DNA from: an uncultured Crocinitomix sp.
Lineage (GTDB): Bacteria; Bacteroidota; Bacteroidia; Flavobacteriales_D; Crocinitomicaceae
Assembly: GCA_937139035.1 (NCBI GenBank)
Contig: CAKZPK010000099.1
Coordinates: 1-33,709 of the forward strand
Length of the DNA: 33,709 nucleotides
Reading direction: 5' to 3'
The position numbers and the translations under genes are program-made. Under the pieces are notes generated by a model. The model was not told the origin of the DNA and made no database searches. It worked only from the letters and a program-made list of their open reading frames with translations. Below are positions 17,336 through 25,798 of this stretch, one piece after another. Numbering within the stretch: the stretch's first letter is position 1; every line of letters starts with the position of its first letter.

Positions 17336-18337
17336 ATGCACAAAAGTATTGTTTTATGCGACGGTATTTCATCTGATTACTTACAAGAAATCGATTTTTT
17401 TTTGAAAGAATGGGAGTCTGATTCGCCAACAATAATGGTGTCAACTTCAGGTTCTACGGGAGTTCCAAAACAAATTTTATTAGACAAACGAAGGGTGAAA
17501 GCATCAGCACTTGCGACAGGTGCTTTTTTTAAGTTTAAAAAAGGACAAACCATGTTGCTCAACTTGTCTCCAACTTACATTGCAGGTAAATTAATGATTG
17601 TTCGCGCCCTAGAACATGATATGCGCATTCTGGTTGCACCTGTATCTAAAAATCCATTACTTAGTCTTGGGAATCAGTTGGTAGATTTTGCTGCCTTTGT
17701 TCCATATCAGGTAGAAGCTATTTTAGCCAATGAAACAACTCGGAAAAAGTACGAAAAGATAGGACAAGTGATCATTGGTGGTGCTCCAATTTCGGTTAAA
17801 ATTGAGGATGAGCTTAGAGGTTTGAAAAATCAGTCCTATGCTACTTTTGGAATGACTGAAACGATTACTCACATTGCGTTAAAAAATGTAACTAATGGTG
17901 ATAATTATTATAAATGTCTGCCAGGAATAACTGTTGAACAAGACGAAAGAGATTGTTTAGTCATCAACAAAAATGCTATTTCAAATGATTTAATTACGAA
18001 CGACATAATTACACTTATTGATGCGCATAAATTTCAGTGGCACGGGCGTATTGATAATGTCGTAAACTCGGCAGGTGTAAAATTATTTCCAGAGGAACTA
18101 GAGAAAAAGATTGCGGAACTTTTTTCTGAAAACAGATTCTATTTTATTGGCAGGAAAAGTGCGGTTTTTGGAGAAGAGTTAATTTTGCTTATTGAGGGGG
18201 AGCAACCAGTAAATTGGATCGATATTGAAAACGAAATGAGGAATAGATTAAAGCCTTTTGAATATCCAAAAGCAATTGTGTTTATTGCTGAGTTTAAAGA
18301 AACCCAAACAGGAAAAGTAATCCGACAGATTAGCTAG
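17336..18337 (+). CDS. menE: MenE-like o-succinylbenzoate-CoA ligase (short form)
   Basis: A 333-residue AMP-forming acyl-CoA ligase, about 100-200 residues shorter than classical members because the N-terminal subdomain is reduced; short MenE proteins are usual in Bacteroidota. Visible motifs are the phosphate loop STSGSTGVPK (36-45), YATFGMTETITH with the acid-binding region, WHGRIDNVVNSAGVKLFPEE (the hinge and C-terminal domain entry) and the catalytic lysine K327 in QTGKVIRQ. It would activate o-succinylbenzoate in menaquinone synthesis, the quinone of this phylum. No other men gene is in the window. Its last 8 bases overlap the convergent CPBP gene. Confidence 0.82.
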   Translation: MHKSIVLCDGISSDYLQEIDFFLKEWESDSPTIMVSTSGSTGVPKQILLDKRRVKASALATGAFFKFKKGQTMLLNLSPTYIAGKLMIVRALEHDMRILVAPVSKNPLLSLGNQLVDFAAFVPYQVEAILANETTRKKYEKIGQVIIGGAPISVKIEDELRGLKNQSYATFGMTETITHIALKNVTNGDNYYKCLPGITVEQDERDCLVINKNAISNDLITNDIITLIDAHKFQWHGRIDNVVNSAGVKLFPEELEKKIAELFSENRFYFIGRKSAVFGEELILLIEGEQPVNWIDIENEMRNRLKPFEYPKAIVFIAEFKETQTGKVIRQIS

Positions 18338-18899
18338 GTTCTCGAATGTACATGAATTGTACTAAGTCATAACTAAAGTGAATAGCAATTGCATGCCACA
18401 AGGTAAATTCATCTGCAATCCAACCCAATAATAATCCAAGTCCTAAAAGAAAACATACCATTACAATAAATGGTGCGGTGTTTTTTCGGGTTAGTTTTTC
18501 ATTGTATAAGTAATGGTGCGATCCTACAAAAATCACGGCAGTTAAACCAATCCCTAGTATGGGTTGTATGGCACCTCTGAATAATATTTCTTCGCCAACT
18601 CCGGCGCAGATGGATAAGAAGAACGCTTGCCAAGTATTGATTTTGAGGTTTGACAGCATTTTTCCGTATTCAACCAAAGTGTTTTCAAAAAAACGCAAAT
18701 CTCCGAACCACATAATGAAAAGTCCAAAGAAAATCCCAGCAGAAATGAAAAATATAATTGAGAAAATACTCGAATCTCCAAACTCAAACAACCCAATAAA
18801 TGGAGTGTCTGTAAAATAAAGAATGGGTAATGCCAATAATGGCAGCAACAACAAAGTTGCCAATCCCATAAACCATATGGAGGAAATTATATCGCGCAA
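18330..18899 (-). CDS. CPBP family intramembrane metalloprotease (Rce1/CAAX-like)
   Basis: A 189-residue polytopic membrane protein with the three CPBP motifs: EEILFR (103-108), FVGSHH (124-129) and HFSYD (174-178), which place the glutamates and histidines of the intramembrane active site. Five to six hydrophobic helices surround them. Bacterial members include prenyl-protein-protease relatives and proteins linked to bacteriocin self-immunity; the substrate here is unknown. It converges on menE with an 8-base overlap of coding ends (TAA inside the menE tail) and diverges from the L,D-transpeptidase gene 62 bases away. Confidence 0.86.
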   Translation of the reverse strand: MRDIISSIWFMGLATLLLLPLLALPILYFTDTPFIGLFEFGDSSIFSIIFFISAGIFFGLFIMWFGDLRFFENTLVEYGKMLSNLKINTWQAFFLSICAGVGEEILFRGAIQPILGIGLTAVIFVGSHHYLYNEKLTRKNTAPFIVMVCFLLGLGLLLGWIADEFTLWHAIAIHFSYDLVQFMYIREPS

Positions 18900-18961
18900 G
18901 TAAAGTAGTTTTCTCCCTAAAGAAACGAAAAAATAGAAGAATCAACCTTAAATTAGTAGGA

Positions 18962-19711
18962 ATGAAAAGTCGAATTCTTTTTATCACATTCTTGATAGGC
19001 TTCACGGGCATTGCTCAGAATGGATTCAAAACAGCACAAAAACGCTATGCAAATGTTCGGGCTGCTTATGTCGATAAAGAAAAATCAGTTTTAGACTTAC
19101 TTAAAAAACACCAACTTTATCAACAAGAGGTTCAAATTCATATTCGAGTTTATAAAAGAGAAAAGAAAATTGAATTGTGGGCAAAAAATAAAAATGACCA
19201 AAGGTTTTTACTGCTGAAAGAGTTCGAGGTTTGTTTCTCATCTGGAGACCTTGGTCCTAAACGCCGAAAATATGATTTGCAAGTTCCAGAAGGATTTTAT
19301 TCCATTAGCTCTTTTAATCCGGCTAGTTCAAACTTTCTCTCGTTAGGCATTAATTATCCCAATATGTCTGATCGTGTATTGGGTGAAAAAGGAAACTTAG
19401 GAGGAAGTATTGCAATTCACGGAGGTTGTGTTAGTGTGGGATGTTTGCCAATTACAGATGAGTTGATCAAAGAAATCTATATTTATTGTGTAGAAGCAAA
19501 AAACAATGGAGAGATGGATATTCCTATCACTATATTTCCATGCAAGATGTCTTTAGTTAATTACAATGAAATAAAAACAGACTCATTGAATAACGATTTC
19601 CTTGGCTTATGGGAAGATTTAAAAAGTGAATACGATTATTTTAGTGAAAAGCAACAAGTTTGTAAAGTTCGATTTTTAAAGAGTGGGAGACATTCACTAG
19701 TTTTTGATTAA
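18962..19711 (+). CDS. Exported L,D-transpeptidase-family protein (YkuD/YafK-like)
   Basis: 249 residues with a signal peptide (1-19, cleaved near IAQ-NG). The catalytic motif IHGGCVSVGCLPI (152-164) carries H153, S158 and nucleophile C161 in the HGxxxSxGC arrangement, closest in style to E. coli YafK. The upstream part has the usual strands (IHIRVYKREKKIELWAKN; KYDLQVPEGFYSISSFNP). Members form 3-3 peptidoglycan cross-links or cut lipoprotein/peptidoglycan links; YafK (DpaA) releases Braun lipoprotein. A second cysteine, C156, lies inside the motif as in YafK. The C-terminus has about 70 further residues with no known domain. Confidence 0.83.
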   Translation: MKSRILFITFLIGFTGIAQNGFKTAQKRYANVRAAYVDKEKSVLDLLKKHQLYQQEVQIHIRVYKREKKIELWAKNKNDQRFLLLKEFEVCFSSGDLGPKRRKYDLQVPEGFYSISSFNPASSNFLSLGINYPNMSDRVLGEKGNLGGSIAIHGGCVSVGCLPITDELIKEIYIYCVEAKNNGEMDIPITIFPCKMSLVNYNEIKTDSLNNDFLGLWEDLKSEYDYFSEKQQVCKVRFLKSGRHSLVFD

Positions 19712-19869
19712 ATGCAGTTTTTACATGTAAAGCCCAATTGCTAATACTACTTTTAGAAACGAATAATTTTTGCGTAGTGGCAGAAAATAGATTCAGAAGA
19801 GAATAATCAGTTACTTTTTTTTATAGCAACATTTTACCGTTACATTTAATTTGTTTTAAAGTCGTATGC

Positions 19870-20682
19870 ATGGAAATGAATCAAGTAGAAAAGCCCAAAC
19901 AAAGAAGTAAACTGAGAAAAAAACTGGGTAAAGAGTATTTCTGTTTAAAAGAAAAAATGAAATGGGTTCAGGGGAAGGAGAAGTTAGCAAAAACGCGAAA
20001 AGAGAGTCCGTTGGATTATATTGCCATTTCGCATAAATCTTTTTTGCTACGTAAATTGAAGGATGTAGACATGTATCTGCAACATAACAAAGTCACAAAC
20101 CTAAGGTTAGCGCTGAATAAGATTAACGGCGTTATTATTGAGCCAGGAGAAACATTCTCATTATGGCAAATGGTAGGTCGTCCAACAAAAGCAAAAGGCT
20201 ATTTAGAAGGAATGACTTTGAGTAATGGTGAGGTTACCAAAGGAACTGGAGGAGGGCTTTGCCAGTTAGGAAATTTAATTTATTGGATGACTATTCACAC
20301 GCCCTTAACAATAACTAAAAGATGGCGACATAGTTATGATGTTTTTCCGGATGTAAATCGCAAAATTCCATTTGGTAGTGGAGCAACATTGTCTTATAAT
20401 TATATTGATTTACAAATAAAAAACAATACCGAGCAAGCATTTCAAATCAATTTATGGTTAGATAAAACGCATTTGAATGGAGCAATTTGCACAAATGAAA
20501 TGTTACAATCCTCTTATGAAGTTGCAGAAAGAAATCATTTATTTAAGCAGCAATGGTGGGGTGGCTATACACGCCACAATGAAATTTGGAGAACAATTAA
20601 TCACTTGGAATCAGGTGAGGTTTCAGAAGAGTTGGTGACTGAGAATCATGCTATTATGATGTATAATCCATTATTGGAGTAG
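19870..20682 (+). CDS. VanW family protein
   Basis: 270 residues without an obvious signal peptide; the first 45 residues are strongly basic (KPKQRSKLRKKLGKEYF). The VanW domain covers about 75-200: LRLALNKINGVIIEPGETFS, GRPTKAKGYLEGMTLSNG and the hallmark GTGGGLCQLGNLIYW (125-139). VanW occurs in some vancomycin-resistance clusters but its biochemical role is not established, and chromosomal copies like this one are widespread and do not imply resistance. It follows the L,D-transpeptidase gene by 158 bases on the same strand, so a cell-envelope role is a reasonable inference. Confidence 0.88.
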   Translation: MEMNQVEKPKQRSKLRKKLGKEYFCLKEKMKWVQGKEKLAKTRKESPLDYIAISHKSFLLRKLKDVDMYLQHNKVTNLRLALNKINGVIIEPGETFSLWQMVGRPTKAKGYLEGMTLSNGEVTKGTGGGLCQLGNLIYWMTIHTPLTITKRWRHSYDVFPDVNRKIPFGSGATLSYNYIDLQIKNNTEQAFQINLWLDKTHLNGAICTNEMLQSSYEVAERNHLFKQQWWGGYTRHNEIWRTINHLESGEVSEELVTENHAIMMYNPLLE

Positions 20683-20780
20683 ATCTTTTAAGATTTTGAT
20701 TATGAGTTAGTTTAGCTTGGATAGCTATAAAAATGCTTTTTTTCGTATCAATTCCAATTTTATTGTAAATGGACGTTGTA

Positions 20781-20788
20781 TATATTTG
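20781..20788 (+). promoter_or_regulatory. Candidate -7 element of the tandem T9SS cargo genes
   Basis: TATATTTG is an exact TAnnTTTG match 21 bases before the ATG at 20810. With only 14 bases between the two cargo genes, it probably serves both. Confidence 0.55.
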
Positions 20789-20809
20789 AAATGTACAAAA
20801 CCATTATAT

Positions 20810-22366
20810 ATGAAAAAATTGCAAGCAACAATAGCCTTAATGGCTATGTGCCTTTCTGGAATCAGTCAGGTAGAATATCAATATCTTGAATTTAATAATG
20901 TTAATGCTCTCCTTTCAAATGGCGGAGTTTTCTTTAACGATCCAGATCTTTCAAGTCCGGGATATGAAGTTCCAAAAGGGTCAGGGAATCATGGTATATA
21001 TGCTATGAGTTTTTGGTTTGGAGGAGAAGATGTTAATGGTCAATTAAAGTTAGCAGGAACTACCTACGAGCAAGCAGGTGATTTTTTTCCAGGAGCATTA
21101 ACTGCTAGTGGATCGGCTGAGTTACCTGAAGAAGAGGAGGCGACAAAGCAAATTTATTTAATATCTCAAAGTCAAATTGATTATCACATTGCCAATTATG
21201 ATGAAGTAGGTTATGATATGCCTGATGTAATTGAGAATTGGCCAGCACATGGCGACTTAGCATATGATTTAGCATTTTATTTGGCTCCATTTCAAGATGT
21301 GGACGGTGATGGGATCTACGACCCTGCTTCAGGGGATTATCCATTAATTAAAGGTGACGAGGCTGCTTATATGATCTTAAATGATAAAGGAGGTATTCAC
21401 GCAACTGGAGGTGATCCAATAGGGTTAGAAATACACCTTTTGTTTTATCAATACGCAACGGATGATTTCATAAACAATACAACTTTTGTTAACATGCGAA
21501 TTATAAATAGAGGAACACAAACTTTATATGATTTTCGTTCTGCTTGTTTTGTAGATGGAGATTTAGGAAGCTCAACAGACGATTATGTTGGTTTTGATGA
21601 AGGTGCAGATGTAATGTATTGTTATAATGGAGATGCGTATGACGCGGATTACGGAGAAAACCCACCTGCTATTGGTGTGGCATTATTAAATGAAGATGTT
21701 GCAAAATTTGCTTCAATTAGTGATTCGCCAGGGGCAATGGGAACGCCAAGTACGGCAGCAGGCTATTACAATTATATGAAAGGCCTTTGGTTAGATGGAA
21801 CATCATTTACGTATGGAGGAAGTGGGTATGGTGGAGCTGAGGCTGCGGATTACTTATATGATGGTTTACCAACTACTGATTTATGGAGCGAAGTAACGGC
21901 AGGAAATCCTGCTGGTGAGCGTAAAATGATGATGAGTACGCAGCATTATGGAGGTGTATTCTCTCCGGGAATGGAGCTGTGCTATGATTATGCTGTAGTT
22001 TATAGTCATGGAGAAGGTCATCTTGAAAATGCTACAAATGTTGTTGGTTTAGCTGAAGATGCAAAGGCATTTTATTTAGCAGATGGAGAGCCATATTGTA
22101 ATAATGTGGTATTAGGTCTTCCAGAAGGGAAGTCTGATTTGGAATTTAGTATCTATCCAAACCCAACTAGTGGTGTATTCACAATTCAAGCTCAAGGTGA
22201 ATATTCAGCAACCATTTTTACTCTTGACGGAAGAGTGGTTTATCAAGCAAATCAATTGTCTGGAAATTCAATAATTGAGACTGGTTTTGCAAATGGCACT
22301 TATTTAGTGGTCTTAAAAGATGAAAATGATAATTATACAAATCAGTTAATTGTAATTAATAAGTAG
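20810..22366 (+). CDS. T9SS-exported protein of unknown function (tandem paralogue 1)
   Basis: The ATG at 20810 gives 518 residues with a proper signal peptide (MKKLQATIALMAMCLSGISQ); the open frame begins earlier, at a TTG (20717), but those 31 residues are not signal-like and would bypass the promoter. The mature part is rich in G, D, Y and aromatic residues, with Ca-binding-like loops (DVDGDGIYDPASGDYP) and blocks shared with the next gene: NWPAHGD, GDPIGLEIHLLFYQY, NNTTFVNMRIINR and YGENPPAIGV. The last ~75 residues are a type A sorting domain (SIYPNPTSGVFTIQ to LIVINK). I do not recognise a function. It is surface-anchored or released by T9SS. Confidence 0.82.
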   Translation: MKKLQATIALMAMCLSGISQVEYQYLEFNNVNALLSNGGVFFNDPDLSSPGYEVPKGSGNHGIYAMSFWFGGEDVNGQLKLAGTTYEQAGDFFPGALTASGSAELPEEEEATKQIYLISQSQIDYHIANYDEVGYDMPDVIENWPAHGDLAYDLAFYLAPFQDVDGDGIYDPASGDYPLIKGDEAAYMILNDKGGIHATGGDPIGLEIHLLFYQYATDDFINNTTFVNMRIINRGTQTLYDFRSACFVDGDLGSSTDDYVGFDEGADVMYCYNGDAYDADYGENPPAIGVALLNEDVAKFASISDSPGAMGTPSTAAGYYNYMKGLWLDGTSFTYGGSGYGGAEAADYLYDGLPTTDLWSEVTAGNPAGERKMMMSTQHYGGVFSPGMELCYDYAVVYSHGEGHLENATNVVGLAEDAKAFYLADGEPYCNNVVLGLPEGKSDLEFSIYPNPTSGVFTIQAQGEYSATIFTLDGRVVYQANQLSGNSIIETGFANGTYLVVLKDENDNYTNQLIVINK

Positions 22367-22380
22367 TAACCCAAACTATT

Positions 22381-23961
22381 ATGAAAAAAATAAATTTAGC
22401 AGTTTTGTTTACTGCATGTGTGAGTATGTCATATGGACAATATTCAACTGATTCCTTGGAAGGAAATAATATCCGTGCAACAATTACAAATTACGGGACA
22501 TTTTTTAACGATCCAGAATCAAGTCATGCTGGCTATGAATTTCCAAAAGATTCCGAAAATCATTTGATTTATGCCAATAGTTTTTGGTTCGGGGCTAAAG
22601 ACTCTGGTGGTAATTTAAAAATGTGTGCGACTCTTTTTAGCGGAGAGGAGAATAGGGATATTTATCGCGGAGCAATTAAAGCTGATGGGACTGCAGAAGC
22701 ACCTGATGAGGTATTTGCCGGAGACATTTATGTTGTATCTAAAGAAGAAATATTGTTTCATGCTGCTAATTATGCAGCATGGGATTACGTGGCACCAGAT
22801 GGAATTGCAGATTGGCCGGCTCATGGGAATGTTGACCTTGGTTTAGCTGCAAATCTAGCTCCTTTTGCAGATTTAAATGGAAATGGTTCTTATGAGCCCG
22901 ATTTAGGTGAATATCCAGAAATTAGAGGTGACCATGCCGCGTATTTAATAATGAATGATATGGCTGGTCCTCATTTAGGATCTGGAGGAGATCCGTTAGG
23001 GATTGAGATTCATTTTATGTTCTATCAATATGATGGAGATGCAGATATTAATAACACCACTTTTGTAAATGCAAGAGTAATAAATCGTAGTTCAAATGAT
23101 TATCCTGAATTCGTAGTAGGAAATTATATGGATGCAGATATAGGATATGCAGGTGATGACTATATGGGCTGCGATTCCGCAAACAATATAATCTACATAT
23201 ACAATGGTGATGTTTTGGATGAAGGAACGGGTGGTGCTCCTGGCTATGGAGAAAATCCGCCAGCAGTAGGGATAGTAAGTTTGAATCATGTGATGAATGT
23301 CGGAGGATATTATGATAATTCTGCAGGACCTTATGGAGATCCATCTAGCGCAAGTGATTATTGGAATTATATGAATGCAACTTGGAAAAATGGACTTCCT
23401 TTTCAATATGGTGGAAATGGACATACAACAGGGTCTGGAATCCCGTCTAATTATATGTTTGGAGGTACTACATATCTTGATGGAGAGGAAGTTTGGAGCG
23501 AACTTAATGCGGGAAATCCTGTAGGAGATAGACGAGCATTTATGGCTTCAGAGATCATTTCGATAGGAGCAGGAGAGGTGCGTTGTTTTGATTATGCTGT
23601 AATTACTAGTCAGGTAGGAAGTCATTTAGAGAGTGCAGAAGCAATCATTCCTCAGGCAGCTGAGGTAAAAGCTTTTTATGATGATCAACCGAATACTTAT
23701 TGTGACTTTACGCTATCAGTTCCTGAGTTGACGAAAACATTAGAGTTTGACGTATATCCTAACCCTTCAACAGGTGCGTTTTTTATTCAAGCCGAGGGGG
23801 AATATACCGCAACAATTTGTAGTATTGATGGTCGTGTAGTGTATCAGTCAGGCTTATTGTCTGGTAAATCAAATATTCAAACTGATTTGGCACACGGGAC
23901 ATATGTTGTCATCCTAAATCAAAATGGAGAATTGTATCCTACTAAAATAATAATCAGATAG
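22381..23961 (+). CDS. T9SS-exported protein of unknown function (tandem paralogue 2)
   Basis: 526 residues with a signal peptide (1-19, cleaved near SYG-QY) and a type A sorting domain (VYPNPSTGAFFIQ to KIIIR). It aligns along its whole length with the preceding gene: DWPAHGN, DLNGNGSYEPDLGEYPEI, GDPLGIEIHFMFYQY, NTTFVNARVINR, YGENPPAVGI, GNPVGDRRAFMAS and CFDYAVI. The sorting domains are also alike (GEYTATICSIDGRVVYQ vs GEYSATIFTLDGRVVYQ), so the pair arose by duplication of the entire gene. The spacing of 14 bases indicates one transcript, ended by the hairpin at 23981. The function is unknown; the DxNGNGxYE loop suggests calcium binding. Confidence 0.83.
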   Translation: MKKINLAVLFTACVSMSYGQYSTDSLEGNNIRATITNYGTFFNDPESSHAGYEFPKDSENHLIYANSFWFGAKDSGGNLKMCATLFSGEENRDIYRGAIKADGTAEAPDEVFAGDIYVVSKEEILFHAANYAAWDYVAPDGIADWPAHGNVDLGLAANLAPFADLNGNGSYEPDLGEYPEIRGDHAAYLIMNDMAGPHLGSGGDPLGIEIHFMFYQYDGDADINNTTFVNARVINRSSNDYPEFVVGNYMDADIGYAGDDYMGCDSANNIIYIYNGDVLDEGTGGAPGYGENPPAVGIVSLNHVMNVGGYYDNSAGPYGDPSSASDYWNYMNATWKNGLPFQYGGNGHTTGSGIPSNYMFGGTTYLDGEEVWSELNAGNPVGDRRAFMASEIISIGAGEVRCFDYAVITSQVGSHLESAEAIIPQAAEVKAFYDDQPNTYCDFTLSVPELTKTLEFDVYPNPSTGAFFIQAEGEYTATICSIDGRVVYQSGLLSGKSNIQTDLAHGTYVVILNQNGELYPTKIIIR

Positions 23962-23980
23962 TAACCTATGAAATAAATGT

Positions 23981-24009
23981 AAAGGCGCAGCAGTAATGTT
24001 TGCGCCTTT
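23981..24009 (+). terminator. Terminator of the tandem T9SS cargo pair
   Basis: Perfect 9-bp stem AAAGGCGCA / TGCGCCTTT (23981-23989 with 24001-24009) followed by the T-rich ATCTTTTCT, 19 bases past the stop codon. Confidence 0.82.
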
Positions 24010-24072
24010 ATCTTTTCTCATTGTATTGGAAATTATTCATTTAACTGGTCGTTATCTTCTATTAGTTTCTCT

Positions 24073-24080
24073 TAACTTTG
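24073..24080 (+). promoter_or_regulatory. Candidate -7 element for the MscS-type channel gene
   Basis: TAACTTTG matches TAnnTTTG exactly, 27 bases before the ATG. No convincing -33 is visible. Confidence 0.5.
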
Positions 24081-24107
24081 TGTGAATTTTAAAAGAAACA
24101 AGATCCC

Positions 24108-25490
24108 ATGATGACCGCTAGCTCAATTGTTGAACCAGTTTTAATGGATGTAACGGCGCAAAATGCTGTTACAGATTCTGCTACAACAAGTTTTAATTCT
24201 AATAATGTGGTGTCAGCATTAGATTCTTTGCAGTCAGAAGCATTGATAAATTGGACAAATGAGACATTGGGTGCTGCTGGTTTGGAAGGGAATTCGCAAA
24301 TGTATATTCGTACAATTGTGTTGTTAACTGCAGCTGTTGGAATTAGTTTTGTTCTTTGGTGGTTGACTCGAAAAATTCTAATTGAAGTAATTCATGGAGT
24401 AGCTCATAAATCTAAAACCAAATGGGATGATTATTTGGTAAAGAATAAAGTTTTTTCAGCCATTGCACATTTAGTCCCATTTTTGTTTTTGGACTTCATG
24501 ATTCAAACTGTGTTTTCAAGCTTTCCGCGAATAGCAGAGTTTTTAATTATGGCTACGGATATCGTAATCATTATAATTGTTCTCTATGTTATTATTCGAA
24601 CATTAAATACTGCTAAGGATGTTTTGGTAGAGAAACCAAGACTAAAAGACAAGCCAATCGAGTCTTATTTTCAATTGGCTAAGATTGTGTTTAGAGGATT
24701 GTTTATTATCCTCATTATATCTGTTGCTTTTAAAATTGAGCCCTTAGTTATTTTAACTTCAATGGGGGCTTTAACAGCCATTTTAATATTAGTTTTTAAG
24801 GATACTATTCTAGGATTTGTAGGTAGCATCCAATTAGCTGCTAACGATATGGTCCGGATCGGAGATTGGATTACAATGGAGAAGTATGGTGCTGACGGTG
24901 ATGTGATTGAAATTAATTTGGCAACTGTAAAAGTTCAAAATTTTGATAAAACAATAACAACTATTCCTACCTATTCATTCATCTCAGATTCCTTTAAAAA
25001 TTGGCGCGGAATGTTGGATTCTGATGGTCGAAGAATCGTACGATCTATTCATATTAAAATTCATTCAATTAAATTTTGTTCGCCTGAGTTACTTAGTAAG
25101 ATTGGTGAAATTGAATTGATTCGAGATTATATCGACCAGAAAGAAGGGGAGATTTTGGATTATAATAAAGAAAATGAAATCAATAAATCGGTTTTATTGA
25201 ATGGTCGAAACCAAACAAATATTGGGATTTTCAGATATTATATTCAGCAATATTTAGAGCAAAATCCTGCTATTAATGATTCAATGACCTTGATGGTGCG
25301 CCAGCTTGATCCTTCAGATAAAGGGGTGCCAATTCAGTTATATACCTTTACAAAAACCCATGATTGGGTTGAATATGAGCTAATCATGGCTGATATTTTT
25401 GATCACCTTTTAGCAGCAGTTCCATTTTTCGATTTGGAAGTTTTTGAACAACCAGCAGGTTCAGATATGCGAAAACTCGCTCAGCAATAA
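24108..25490 (+). CDS. Mechanosensitive ion channel, MscS family (YbdG-like)
   Basis: A 460-residue membrane protein that would open under membrane tension and release solutes during osmotic downshock. There are five hydrophobic segments, at about 69-88, 118-138, 145-165, 190-208 and 213-235; the last is the pore helix leading to the MscS beta domain (GFVGSIQLAANDMVRIGDWI, 236-255). The cytoplasmic half contains KVQNFDKTITTIPTYSFISD, where the IPT-N/Y motif typical of MscS proteins is visible. The hydrophilic N-terminus of about 60 residues and the size resemble E. coli YbdG more than minimal MscS. The start could be either of the two adjacent ATGs. Confidence 0.88.
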   Translation: MMTASSIVEPVLMDVTAQNAVTDSATTSFNSNNVVSALDSLQSEALINWTNETLGAAGLEGNSQMYIRTIVLLTAAVGISFVLWWLTRKILIEVIHGVAHKSKTKWDDYLVKNKVFSAIAHLVPFLFLDFMIQTVFSSFPRIAEFLIMATDIVIIIIVLYVIIRTLNTAKDVLVEKPRLKDKPIESYFQLAKIVFRGLFIILIISVAFKIEPLVILTSMGALTAILILVFKDTILGFVGSIQLAANDMVRIGDWITMEKYGADGDVIEINLATVKVQNFDKTITTIPTYSFISDSFKNWRGMLDSDGRRIVRSIHIKIHSIKFCSPELLSKIGEIELIRDYIDQKEGEILDYNKENEINKSVLLNGRNQTNIGIFRYYIQQYLEQNPAINDSMTLMVRQLDPSDKGVPIQLYTFTKTHDWVEYELIMADIFDHLLAAVPFFDLEVFEQPAGSDMRKLAQQ

Positions 25491-25798
25491 ACAGGGTTTT
25501 AATGTCTTTATTATGAGTGGCTTGACTTGTTTTTGCACGGCGGTCTGTAATTTCTTTGCTTAGTTTTAAGTGTGATTTTCGATAAATTACTGTCTGTTAG
25601 TGTGTAAACACCTGTTGATTCTACGTCTTTCATCTGGTAAATTGAGTCAATTAATCTATGATTTTTGTATTTAAGGGTGCGAATGGAGTTGTTCGTCGAT
25701 AAAAAATGGCTGTTTATAGTTTAAATTGCTACTTTAGTGGTTGTTATTTGAGAAATAGTTTTTCTACGCTCCCTATTAAGTATAAAAACGTAAAGTGA
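25491..25798. other. 308-base intergenic region
   Basis: No gene, RNA or terminator-like hairpin is evident. It is AT-rich with stop codons in all frames. The best promoter-like piece upstream of the repeat protein is TACTTTAG (25730-25737), one base off TAnnTTTG, 61 bases before its ATG; confidence is low. Confidence 0.4.

Noticed and set aside
19870-20682. VanW as evidence of glycopeptide resistance
   Set aside because: No vanS/R, vanH, vanA or vanX genes are present, and chromosomal VanW homologues are widespread in non-resistant bacteria.
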